A stretch of DNA of 64,000 bases, from the NCBI GenBank assembly GCA_033002965.1, contig JAURVB010013328.1:50478-114477 (forward strand), written 5' to 3'. Positions 19,807 through 30,880 of this stretch are shown here, one piece after another; position 1 is the stretch's first letter; each line of letters starts with the position of its first letter. The DNA is from Piper betle (Eukaryota > Streptophyta > Magnoliopsida > Piperales > Piperaceae). The position numbers were made by a program, and so were the translations under genes. Below the pieces are notes generated by a model, which was not told the DNA's origin, made no database searches, and worked only from the letters and a program-made list of their open reading frames with translations.

Positions 19807-21710
19807 TGTAAAGACCGTGGAAAAAAAATTTTTTTAATATATTCAGCTTGGGTAGGGAATTATCAAACATTAGAGAATTAATATTAATTATATTATATTC
19901 TCTACTAGGTTACCCGGTTAAAGGAATTAAATACATGTGTTGGTGTGTTTCCACAAACCCTAGCTGTCATTTCATTTATAAAGGACGTCCTCCACCCTAG
20001 CCTTCATTTGCATTCTCTTCTCCTCTTCCTTGCCGGCGTGTCTTCTTCCTTGCTTAGGTATTCTTCCTATTTCCCTCTTCTTAATTTTCTTGTATGCATA
20101 TTTTAATTTGATAATAAGCTTTATAATTGTGAGGATTAAAAGTTTAAAATCAATAAGAAAACAAATATAATTTTACACCTGAGGAACTAAAATTGCCCAC
20201 GAGTTTCCCCTGTTCGGCGAGATGGGCAAGCCTCGCCGGGAATCAGTGGCGACGACTATTCCGATGTCAGAAGATGATCCAACTCTCTTCGTCGATTAGT
20301 ATAGAGTTGATCTCACTGTTGTGGATGCCGGCCTGGGGTGGTGACTAGACAAAAACAGGGGACGGCGGCGAAAACAGGGGTGACGATGGTGGGTGATGAA
20401 ATCTGGCCGTCCTAGGTGGAGACGGGTCCCAATATGGCCAGGGAAGGTAGATAGGTGGTCGAGGGTGATGAGGCAACCACCCAATTGAGGCGGCGATGCT
20501 CGCCGGCGGTGGAATCACCGACGCGAGCGCACCTCTTGGAAGGCGATGCGGGCATCGCCTCGGTTGGAAGAAGGCCGAAGTTGGCCAAGGTGACATCGGA
20601 ACGGAATGGCAGGGCTGGTCGGTGACGATTGACGACAGCAGCGGCCGCTGGAGCATGCCTGGAGTGGAGAACAGAGCATGCCATGAAGAAGAAGAAGGGC
20701 AGTGGCAATTATGTAAATACTAGTTGACTCGATACCAACTCGAGTTAAAAATAATACAAACTCATAATAAATCGTCAAAAATAATTATTTTAACGGGTAA
20801 TAAGCTAAATTTACTAAAGTAATTAATTATTTGACGATGTCGACATGGACATAAGTAATAAAAATACGGTAAAGATAAACTGCCGATAATTAATCGACAT
20901 AATAAAAGCGATCAAATTAAATCGGAGGGTTATAAGTAATTAATAAATAAAGATGTTACCGTTACCATATTAAATTTTATATTAGGTAAATAAAGTGATT
21001 ATTTTAATAACGAGTCAGTAATGTAGAAAATATGTTATTAAAATATAGTCGGGTAGCAATCACTCGCATCAAACCTAAATAGCATAATGGAAATAAATAA
21101 AGTTGGAAACTTTATAGAGTCAAATAATTAAAAATAATTTTATTAATAATATTTATGAATTAAAATAATTTAAATTATTTTAAATAATTTAATTAAACAA
21201 CTTAATTAATTAAATTGCTGTAAGTAATAGTAGCGATTAATAAAAATTATAACCGAAGAAAATATATTAATAATAGTAATTAAATATTTGGGTATATGTT
21301 GATAATTATTTTATTATTTGTTAGGTGTTAATTATGATCAAGATTATTAATGTACTGTAGGATTTAAATGATTATGTCACATTAATAGTTTTATATTTAA
21401 TATTGTTGAAATTTAATAGTGATATATATATATTATTAGTCATTTAGTTACATGCATTTCTACTCGAATAAAATTATACTTATGTATAATTTTATGTCCT
21501 CGTTCAGATTAGGATCATTGGTCGCAGCTGCAAGTTCGAAATATCCATGTCTGTATAATTATTTAAAATGTTTTATTTTCCCTTGTGGATAACTTGGTCT
21601 ACCTGAGCCCAGATTCGACCACCATGCACCGAGTGCAACCGGGGTCAAAGAATTCACTTAGTCTGACACGGGCTACACCCTTCATAATCAAATAATAGAC
21701 ATTATGGACC
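19807..21710 (+). repeat. LTR B2, left part
   Basis: Starts TGTAAAGACCGTGG at 19807 after AGTAA (19802-19806), a possible target duplication whose partner is not found. Telobox 19955-19963 and TATA-like TTTATAAAGG 19975-19984. It runs through a GC-rich stretch (20220-20700), an AT-rich segment and the CACCATGCACCGAG landmark near 21620, and is cut at 21710 by element A2 just where the 33-bp minisatellite should begin. It continues at 27817. Confidence 0.82.
19955..19984 (+). promoter_or_regulatory. Telobox and TATA-like box in LTR B2
   Basis: AAACCCTAG (19955-19963) lies 11 bases before TTTATAAAGG (19975-19984). The same pair with similar spacing occurs in LTR A copies (28652/28673, 60492/60513). 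The most likely reading is the LTR core promoter. Confidence 0.65.
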
Positions 21711-24064
21711 TGTAGAGCCATTTTCACAACATTGTGGGCCTAGCTGGCTAGGTGTTACTCACAATTTATCAAATATGTCTAGCATTTCTAATAAACACAT
21801 ATATAAAAATCCCATAGTCTTGGACCGTTTCCCAGTAGCCACACTTATTTCTCAAATAAATAAAAAAGGGAGTGCCCATATTTATTTTGCTCCATGCTCT
21901 GGTTGTCAATAACCTAATTTCGTATCTGCACACCTGCAGAGGCAATTCCGTGTGAGTGATTACAACACTAAGTAGTATAATAGATAAAACAAGTCAAGTA
22001 CATTTGACTATTTCCCAATGTTCATTTCATTATGCGGTGGAGCGATTCCGCTATACTCCAAAACAATGCGGAGGAGGTATCCGCTATGATCCGCACACCC
22101 CGGCCGTAGCCTTTTTATGGGGAAGCTATCACTGAACTCAGGCGAATGCCACACACCGTTTGAGGGGAAGCTCTCACTACTAATTCTAATGCCGGTGCCT
22201 CACACAGCCCGGCCGTAGCCTTTTTTTGGGAGGCTATCACTGCACTCAGGTGATTGCTACACCCCGTTTGTGGGGAAGCTCTCACTACCAATTCTAGTGT
22301 CAGTGCCTCACACACCCCGGCCGTAGCCTTTTTATGGGGAGGCTATAACTGCCCTCCAGTGCGATGGAGGAATCGTTGTGCCTTACTCACCCCAGCTGTA
22401 GCCTTTTTGTGGGGCGGCTATCACTACTCGAAAACAATGTGGATACAATACACAATTTACGCACATAATATGACCCCATGTTGGACTGAGTCAATTCTTT
22501 GACCCCTGTTGCACTCGGTGTATGGTGGTCGAATATGGGCTCAAGCCGACCTAGCCTATCAACAAGGAAAGTACGATGTTCTACTTATTATACGTACCGG
22601 ACTTGAGATTTCGTCTGACTGTAATCCGCTAACCCTAATCTAAATGAGGGCATAAAATTATACATTAGTATAATTTATTTGCATGAACCTACATGCAACT
22701 ACATGACTAGTATAACTATCCATTATGAAGATATAAAATATATCATGTTGGACTACATTAATTATTTAATTTCCGGTAAGTCCAATGATATTTTATTATC
22801 AATGTTATATAATCAATTAAGTCCTTTTCTTTCACATTTCCAATTAAATATCCCCAATAAAACCTTCATTTACCAGTTAATAATATAATTATTCACCATA
22901 CTTAATACTTAATTACTAGTATTAGTATATTCTTTAACTGATTGGTATTATCCTAATTTAAGGATGTCACTAGTACAATTATTCGTAATTTATTTTTAAC
23001 TCGACCGTATCAAGTCATCCGATATTTACAAAACTGCCATTCTTCTTCCCCGACGTCCTTCTCTTTCCCATACCATCTTCTTCTTCGCACCCAAAACCAG
23101 CATGTCTTCTTTTCCTTCCACCCAATTTCAGACCCCATCTTCTATCTACCCCACTGTTCCGATGGGAAAACCCCAAAGAACCAATCTTTATCCGCTACTA
23201 TCTCATGGAACTTGGACTACACCCTACATGGGGACCTTAATTTCACCATTCATGGTGGACGACCAGCAGCCATGGCGACCATGTCCTGCCCCATCAAGGT
23301 GATGACCAGTTTGCACTTTCCATGGCAGATCCACGTCTGGGCAGCAACACCACCCATGGCAACACCACCACACCGACACCGACCTGTTCTCCCCACGGAT
23401 TTCAGACCTATGTGCCTCCTCGACGATCTGTTTTGGCCCTCCAAGGTAACTCCATCTGGCCAGCATCACCGTCGGGAGCAATTCCCACCTCCAGTACATC
23501 AACCCCACACCGTGGAAGGAAACATGGCGTGGTTGTTGCTGGAAAACAGCAGGACGTCCTCCTGGTTTTCTTTTTCTCTGGTTGATTTTTCTTTTTAATT
23601 TAATGTCTATCATGCTTATTATCTAAACATGCTTATTATCCATTTGAGCATGTGTATTTATGAAACTAAGAAAAGGAAAGGAAGAAGAATTACCCGAGCG
23701 AAGGAGGAAGCCGGCGTTTGTATGAAGAGAAATTATGTGGTGACGCCCTCCCTTTCTCTTTATATAATGTCATGAAGGCTAGGGTTTGTGAAAACTTACT
23801 TCGCCTGTATTTCACTTAATTGAATAACCGGGTAATAGATATGATTCACTTTATTGTTTAAACGGTTTGATTCCACTTGATCGATTAAACAATAATTAAC
23901 CGGTTAAAATACTTTTCACTTAACATGGTAATTCACAGTTAACCGGTTGACGGTAAATAATTTGTATGGAAAAAAAATAAATTTTCCAACATTCGGTCCC
24001 ACCGCGATGAATGTATTTATTATTATTATTATTATTATCATTAAATTTTTTCCGGGTCTTTACA
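21711..24064 (-). repeat. 3' LTR of A2 (family A)
   Basis: On the minus strand it starts TGTAAAGACCCGG at 24064 beside the polypurine tract. It holds a (TTA)n run near 24013-24040, the telobox (CTAGGGTTT near 23779) next to a TATATAA (23760), the CACCATACACCGAG landmark near 22520, and minisatellite units with CCCC..GGGG palindromes at about 22085-22440. The end near 21711 is decayed. Overlapping open frames at 23100-23610 on both strands are chance frames of a GC-rich part that is present, with different frames, in the other LTR A copies. Confidence 0.87.
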
Positions 24065-24105
24065 ATCTCCCCAACGTAGAATTATTTCGTACCCGAAATA
24101 TCATA
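24065..24105 (-). other. Polypurine tract and hairpin of A2
   Basis: On the minus strand: a TTTCGGGTACGAAA-like hairpin (24085-24100 region) followed by TTGGGGAGAT next to the LTR. The loop base change still allows the stem. Arrangement as in A1. Confidence 0.78.
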
Positions 24106-24174
24106 GCATTAATAGGATATTGATGATTAAGTACATCTCCGGTATAAGTTCATGTTACAACAATTACACGGATT

Positions 24175-26727
24175 TTATGCTACAAATAGGCTAGGATATT
24201 TTCTGGCCATTTCCTGTTCAGTCTCCCATGTAGCTTCTTCTGATCCCTGATTTATCCATAATACCTTTACCAAAGGGATCTCCTTGTTACGTAGTGTCTT
24301 TGTTTCCCTTTCCAAGATGCGAATCGGTTTTTCCTCGTAAGTTAAATTTGATTGTAGCTCTAAATCTGCATAATTTGTGATAATGTGATTCTCATCTCGT
24401 ACATATTTCTTTAGCATTGACACATGAAAGACATTGTGTACACCATCAATGCTTGGTGGTAATGCTAATCTATATGCACAACTTCCGATTCGATCCAGAA
24501 TTGGAAATGGTCCTATGAATCTTGGCTTCAACTTCCCATATGTTCTAAATCTGATCACTCCCTTTTTAGGTGAGGTCTTAAGGTAGATGAACTCCCCAAC
24601 TTGGAATTCTAAGTCCTTCCTTCGAGTGTCAGCATAACTTTTCTGCCGATTCTGAGCTGCCTTAAGCCTTTGCTGGATGGGTTGCACTTTTTCAGCTGCT
24701 TCTCTCACCATCTCTGGCCCGCCAAGTCTATGTATTTCTCCCCATCTCCTCCCCAGTCGAGGATGCAAGCTCTCAACAAATCCTCCAAGGTTTGATTGGT
24801 CATCTCACTCTAACCATCAGTTTGGGGGTGATATGCTGTACTTAACTTGATTTGGGTCCCCATAGCTTTTTGGAAAACTTCCCAAAAATGTGACCTGAAT
24901 AGGGGATCTCTGTCAGAGACTATCTCCTTTGGAATTCCATGCAGCCTGACAATGTTATTTATGTACAGTTCTGCTAAGTATTTCACCGTCCTTGTTGATT
25001 TTGTGGGGATAAAGTGAGCTGCCTTAGTCAAATGATCCACAACCACCCATATAGAGTCATGTCTCCTCAATGTCCTTGGGAGTTTAGTAATAAAATCACA
25101 TGTGACAAGCTCCCATTTCCAGGTAGGTATCTCTAAAGATTGTAATAATCCACTGGGTAGCTGATGTTGGGCTTTGATCAATTGGCACGTCTAACACTTG
25201 GAAACCAAATCCACCACATCCCTCTTCATCCCAATCCACCAGTAGGTTCATTTAAGTCTTGGTACATCTTTGTAACACAAGGGTGTATTGAGAACCTTGA
25301 ACGATGAACTTCCACCAGGATATCTCGCTTTAATGCATCATTGTTGGGTACACACAACCTCCCTCTAAATCTGATTACACTGTTTGAATCTGCCACAATG
25401 TCGGGAGTTTTGTCCAACATTTCATCCAACTTCTCATCTTCCATTTGTGTTAGCTTAACTCAGTCCACCAATTCATTGGAGATAACCAGGTTCACCAGTC
25501 GTCCTGTCATTCGTTCCACCAGCTTAATAGCTACCACCTCAGCTGACATAGCCCAAAGTCTAGCTAGCTGTTGACCCTTGTCCACCTTGCCCTTCCGACT
25601 CAACGCATCAGCTACAATGTTTGCTTTTCCCGGATGGTATAAAATTTGGAAATCATAGTCCTTCAAGTATTCTATCCACCGCCTCTGTCGAAGGTTAAGG
25701 TCATTCTGGGTGAAGATATACTTCAAACTTTGATGGTCGGTGAAAAGCTCGAACTAAGCTCCGTACAAATAGTGTCTCCAAATTTTCAAAGCAAACACAA
25801 CTGCTGCCAGTTCCATGTCATGGGTTGCATAATTTTGCTCGTTAACCTTCAATTGGCGAGAGGCGTAAGACACCACCTTACCATCTTGCATAAAGACACA
25901 TCCTAACCCCACTAGAGATGCATCACTGAAGACCACAAATCCTTCATTGCCATTGGTATAGTCAAAACTGGTGCAGTAGTTAAACTCTTCTTCAAAGATT
26001 GGAAACTCTCCTTACCCTTGTTACTCCATTCGAACTTGACTCCCTTGCGTGTAAGCTTGGTCATTGGTGATGCCACCATGGAGAAATCTTTAATGAACTT
26101 CCGATAGTAGCCTGTTAGTCCAAGGAAAATTCGGATATCTGTGAATGACTTGGGTTGTGGCCAATCAGTAACTGCTCTCACTTTTGACGGATCCACTGCA
26201 ACTCCCGCCTTTGAGACAACATGTCCGAGGAACTTCACCTCCTTCAGCCAGAAGTCACACTTTGATAACTTTGCAAACAATTGATTCTTCCTCAAAACTT
26301 GAAGAGCAACGGACAAGTGTTTCCCATGGTCTTTCTCATCATTTGAATAGACCAAAATGTCATCCACAAACACAATAATAAACTTATCCAAGTATTCGTG
26401 GAACACCGTGTTCATAAATGACATAAAGGCCGCTGGTGCATTTGTTAGACCAAAAGGCATAACCAGAAACTCATAATGTCCATATCGAGTTTGGAAAGCC
26501 GTTTTCTGTATGTCAGATTCCTTCACCAGAAGTTGATGATATGTAGACCGCAACTCTATTTTTGAGAATATTCTGGCTATTTTCAACTGATTAAATAAAT
26601 CATCAATCCTTAGTAAGGTGTACCGATTCTTGACTGTCACTTGATTGAGCTGGTGATAGTCAATACACAATCGAAGTGATCCATCCTTCTTCTTGACGAA
26701 AAGAACAGGGGCTCTTCCAATTGACTC
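24175..26727 (-). pseudogene. pol: gypsy A2 pol (RT, RNase H, integrase, chromodomain)
   Basis: Read on the minus strand: RT from the KKKDGS motif, [15 protein letters not shown], to FVDD and the RT connection (26670-25912); RNase H (25936-25754; 25726-25460, with FTD changed to FVR-like frame loss near 25750 and the [16 protein letters not shown] end); linker (25444-25226); integrase core with SDRDPLF and YHPQTDG (25181-24810); C-terminal domain with GPF and chromodomain (24768-24175). There are few breaks: stops near 25753, 25458, 25190 and 24809. It retains the integrase core that is split in A1, so it shows the empty-site sequence around the A1 TRIM insertion. Confidence 0.9.
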
Positions 26728-27816
26728 TATTTGTAATTTATTTTTAACTCAACCGTATCAAGTCATCCCATATTTACAAAACTGCCATTCTTCTCACCCA
26801 ACGTCCTTCTCTTTCCCATACCTTCTTCTTCTTCGCACCTAAAACCAGTCCACCCAATTTCCGACCCCATCTTCTATCTACCCCACTGATCCGATTGGAA
26901 AACCCCAAAGATCCAATCTTTATCCGCTGCTATTTCATGGAACTCGGACTACACCCTACATGGGGACCTTCATTTCACCATTCATGGTGGCTGACCAGCA
27001 GCCATGGCAACCAGGTCCTGCCCCATCAAGGTGATGACCAGCACCACCGCAGGTGACGACCAGTCTGCACTTTCCATGGCGGATCCACGTCTGGCCAGCA
27101 ACACCACCCATGGCAACACCACCACACCGACACGGACCTGTTCTCCCCTCAGATTTCAGACCTGTGTGCCTCCTCGACGGTCTGTTTTGGCCCTCTAAGG
27201 TGACTCCATCCGGCAAGCATCACCGTCAAGAGCAATTCCCACCTCCAGCACGTCAACCCCACACCATGGAAGGAAACATGGTGTGGTTGCTGCTGAAAAA
27301 CAGCAGGACGTCCTCCTAGTTTTCTTCTTCCCTTGTTGATTTCACATTTTAATTATATGTTTATCATGCTTATTATCTAAACATGCTTATTATCCATTTG
27401 AGCATGTGTATTTATGCAACTAAGAAGAGGAAAGGAAGAAGAATTACCCGAGCGAAGTAGGAAGCCGGCATCTGTCTAAAGAGAAATTATGTGGATGATG
27501 CCCTCCCCTTCTCTTTATATAATGTTAGGAAGGCTCGGGTTTGTGAAAACTTACTTTGCCCATATTTCACTTAATCGAATAACCGGGTAATCGATATGAT
27601 TCACTTTATAGTTTAAACATTTTAATTTTGCTTGATCGATTAAACTATAATTAACCGGTTAAAATACTTTTCACTTAACCGGGTAATTCACAGTTAACCA
27701 GTTGACGGTAAATAATTTGTATGAAAAAAATAATTTTTCCAACATTCGATCCCACCGCGACGAATGTATTTATTATTATTATTATTATTATTACCATTTT
27801 TTTTCGGGTCTTTACA
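26728..27816 (-). repeat. 5' LTR fragment of A2
   Basis: First about 1.09 kb (5' side) of LTR A on the minus strand: start at 27816, (TTA)n 27767-27791, a telobox-like CTCGGGTTT near 27533, TATATAA near 27517, and the GC-rich part to about 26830. It is joined to RT at about 26720-26731. The corresponding part of the 3' LTR (about 22985-24064) is closely similar. Confidence 0.86.
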
Positions 27817-28047
27817 GGACTGACCCATCAGCTAATAAATTGGATATGGTGGATTGGACTCGCTAGCCAATTACAGACATGGTGGATTGGACTCACCGGC
27901 CGATAACGGACATGGCTGATTGGACTCGCCAGCCGGTAATGGACATGCCAATAAATTGGACATGGCAGATTAGACTCGCCAGCCAATTATGAACATGGCT
28001 GATTAGACTCACCAGCTGATAACGGATGTGGCTGATTGGACTCACCA
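27817..28047 (+). repeat. LTR B2 right part: 33-bp minisatellite
   Basis: Resumes LTR B2 after A2. It holds about seven units with the GACATGGYGGATTGGACTC pattern (reverse complement of the unit at 8222-8990). The LTR is cut off at 28047 by C2 sequence; its 3' part is not found. Confidence 0.82.
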
Positions 28048-28378
28048 TGTAAAACCCGTGATTCGAGTCAAGGTTTTACGTTACCGAACCACGCTCTCCG
28101 GGTGTGACGAACTCAAACGCAGAGTTGTCCGGATGCCTCAAGAATGGAACAATCCGCTGGCACTAATCCAGAACCCGCTTTGACTGTTACGGCATCCGCT
28201 TATGGTACGTGCAGTCGGTTTCTCGATCTCTCATCTCACTGAAAACGAGAAAACAACATATATATATACGGCTGGGTAGGGATTTATTTAATAGGCCCAA
28301 AGGCAAATTGTGGTGGATCTTGTTTTCGAAATCATCCTCGAGGGATCTCATCCTCGAGGGGTTATTAATCCGGAAATC
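28048..28378 (-). repeat. C2 3' LTR, left fragment with inverted tip
   Basis: 28048-28078 is the first about 31 bases of LTR C2 in plus orientation (TGTAAAACCCGTGATTCGAG). From about 28090 the LTR reads on the minus strand (CTCTCCGGGTGTGACG, compare 37017 onward). The missing 0.7 kb compared with the 5' LTR (36272-37012) and the inverted tip show a rearrangement here. It continues at 30881. Confidence 0.75.
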
Positions 28379-28651
28379 TGCAAAGATCTGGAAAACAAAT
28401 ATGTTAATAATAATTATAATAAAAAATACGTTCGTCGCGGTGGGATCGAATGTTGGAAAATTTATTTTTTTCCATACAAATTATTTACCGTCAAACGGTT
28501 AACTGAATTACCAGGTGAAGTGAAAAGTATTTTAACCGGTGAATTATTGTTTAATCGGTCAAGCGAAATCAAACCGTTTAAAAAATAAAGTGAATCATAT
28601 CGATTACCCGGTTACTCGATTAAGTGAAATACGTGCAAAATAAGTTTTCAC

Positions 28652-28680
28652 AAACCCTAGCCTTCCTGACATTATATAAA
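28652..28680 (+). promoter_or_regulatory. Telobox and TATA box in solo LTR A
   Basis: AAACCCTAG at 28652-28660 and TATATAAA at 28673-28680, separated by 12 bases. The TATA is close to the plant consensus and is followed by a purine-rich leader. A likely LTR transcription start lies some 30 bases downstream. Confidence 0.7.
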
Positions 28681-29989
28681 GAGAAGGGGAGGGTGTCATC
28701 CACATAATTTCTCTTCAAACAGACTTCGGCTTCCTCCTTCGCTCGGGTAATTCTTCTTCCTTTCCTCTTCTTAGTTGCATAAATACACATGCTCAAATGG
28801 ATAATAAGCATGATAAACATAAAATTAAAATCTGAAATCAACGAAGAGAAGGGGAACACTAGGAGGTCATCCTAATGTTTTTAAGCAGCAACAACTCCAT
28901 CTTCCATCCTTGTGAGTTGGGTTGATGTGCTGGAAGTAAGGAGTGCTCCCGGCAGTGCTGCTGGCCGGACGGAGTCACCTTGGGTGGCCGAGTCAGACCG
29001 TCAAGGAGGGATGCAAATTGGGAACGTGAAGGGAGACCAGGTCGGTGTTGCCATGGGTGGTGTTGCTGGCCAGACGTGGATCCGCCATGGAAAGTGCAGA
29101 CTGGTCGTCACTTGGGGTGGTGCTGGTCATCACCTTGATGGGGTAGTCGCCATGGCTGCTGGTCGGCCACCATGAATGGTGAAATTAAGGTCCCCATGTA
29201 GGGTGTAGTCTGAGTTCCATGAGATAGCAACAGATAAATATTTGATCTTTGGGGTTTTCCAATCGGATCAGTGGGGTAGATAGAACATGGGGTCTGAGAT
29301 TGGGTGGAAGGAAACGAGGACATGCTGGTTTTGGGTGCGAAGAAGAAGAAGGTATAGGAATGAGAAAGACGTCGGGGAAGAAGAATGGCAGTTTTGTAAA
29401 TATGGGATAACTCGATATTGTCGAGTTTAAAATAAATTACAAATAACTGTACTTGTGACATCCTTAAATTTGGATAACACAAATCAGTTAAAGAATATAC
29501 TAATACTAGTAATTAAGTATTGAGTATGGTTAATAATTGAATTATTAATTGGTAAATTAAGGTTTTATTTGGGATATTTAATTGAAAATGTTAAAAAAGG
29601 TCATAATTGATTATATCACATTGATAATAAATTATCATTGGACTTACACGAAATTAAATAATTAATGAAGTCCACAATGATATATTTTATATCTTCTAAA
29701 TGGATAGTTATGCTAGTCATGTAGTTGCATGTAGGTTCATGCAAATAAAATTATATTAATGTACAATTTTATGCCCTCATTCAGATTATGGTTAGCGGAT
29801 TACAATCAGACGAAATCTCAAGTCAGGTACGTATAATAGGTAGAACATTGTACTTTCCTTGTCGGTAGCCTAGGTCGGCCTGAGCCCAAATTCGACCACC
29901 ATGCACCGAGTGCAACTGGGGTCAAAGAATTAACTCAGTCCGACACATGGTCATATTATGTGCGTAAATTGTGTAATGCATCGACATTA

Positions 29990-30490
29990 TTTTGGAGTAG
30001 TGATAGCCTCCCCAAAAAAGGATACGGTCGGGGTGTGTGAGGCAGCGGCACTAGAATTGGCAGTGAGAGCTTCCCAACAAACGGGGCGTAGCAATCACCT
30101 GAGTGCAGTGATAGCCTCCCCATAAAAAGGCTACGGCCGGGGTGTGTGAGGCACTGGCACTAGAGTTGGCAGTGAGAGCTTCCCCACAAACGGGGCGTAG
30201 CAATCACCTAAGTGCAGTGATATCCTCCCCATAAAAAGGCCACGGTCAGGGTGTGCAAGGCACGGGCACTGGAGTGCAGTGATAACCTCCCCATATAAAA
30301 GCTACGGCCGGGGTGTGTGAGGCACTGGCAGTAGAATAGGTAGTGAGAGCTTCCCAACAAACGGGCTGTAGCAATCACCTAAGAACAGTGATAGCTTCCC
30401 CACAAAAAGGCTACGGTCGGGGTGTACGAGGCACTAGAAGTGGAGATGGTAGTGGTAGCCTCCCCACAAAAGGTCTACGGCCAGGGTGTG
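29990..30490 (+). repeat. LTR A minisatellite (109 and 62 bp units)
   Basis: Units contain GGCTACGGCCGGGGTGTG, GGCACTGGCACT, CTTCCCCACAAACGGGG and TGCAGTGATAGCCTCCCC. The longer unit is about 109 bp; the shorter, about 62 bp, lacks the CCCCACAAACGGGG half. Other blocks: 22085-22440, 42950-43500, 46620-47165, 49565-49965, 51230-51847, 53350-53755, 56330-56860 and 60990-61510. Copy number and unit order differ in each, which explains most of the LTR length variation. Confidence 0.9.
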
Positions 30491-30880
30491 CGGATCATAG
30501 CGGAATCGCTCCTCCGCATTGTTTTGGAGTATAGCAGAATCACTCCACCGCATAATAAAATGAACATAGGCAAATAGTGGACTGTACTTGACTTGTTTTG
30601 TCCATTATACTACTTAGTGTTGTAATCAGTAACGCGGAATTGCCTCTGCAGGTGTGCAAATACGAAATTAGGGGATTGACAACCAGAGCATGGAGCAAAA
30701 TAAATATTGGGACTCCCTATTTTATTTATTTGAGAAATAAGTGTGGCTACTGGGAAACGGTCCAAGACTATTGGATCTTTATATATGTTTTTGTTAGAAT
30801 TACTAGACATATTTGCTAAATTGTGAGTAACACCTAGCCAGCTAAGCCAACAATGTTGTGAGAAATGGTAGGTCGTTACA

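Larger units (their letters stand above)
21711..27816 (-). mobile_element. Ty3/gypsy element A2, reverse, internally deleted
   Basis: Both ends are present: LTR end at 21711 (TGTAGAGCCATTTT, decayed) and LTR start at 27816 (CGGGTCTTTACA). Flanks GGACC (21706-21710) and GGACT (27817-27821) are a 5-bp duplication with one mismatch. On the minus strand: a 5' LTR fragment (27816-26728), then directly RT (26727) to chromodomain (24175), then the 3' LTR (24064-21711). The 3' half of the 5' LTR, primer site, gag, protease and first part of RT were lost in one deletion. It lies in the minisatellite region of LTR B2. Confidence 0.9.
28379..30880 (+). repeat. Solo LTR A with perfect target duplication
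   Basis: Starts TGCAAAGATCTGG (decayed) and ends GGTCGTTACA; flanked by AAATC at 28374-28378 and 30881-30885. No internal sequence, so this is a solo LTR from recombination between two LTRs. It contains telobox 28652-28660, TATATAAA 28673-28680, the CACCATGCACCGAG landmark near 29898, and five to six minisatellite units (about 29990-30490). It splits the C2 3' LTR. Confidence 0.93.

Noticed and set aside
23102..23613. Overlapping open frames of 66-129 codons on both strands
   Set aside because: They lie in the GC-rich part of LTR A. Equivalent parts of other copies (26956-27319, 28912-29482, 4861-5350) do not keep the same frame, start or stop.
29990..30490. Independent genomic satellite
   Set aside because: Every block lies at the same place between LTR A landmarks, so it is part of the LTR.
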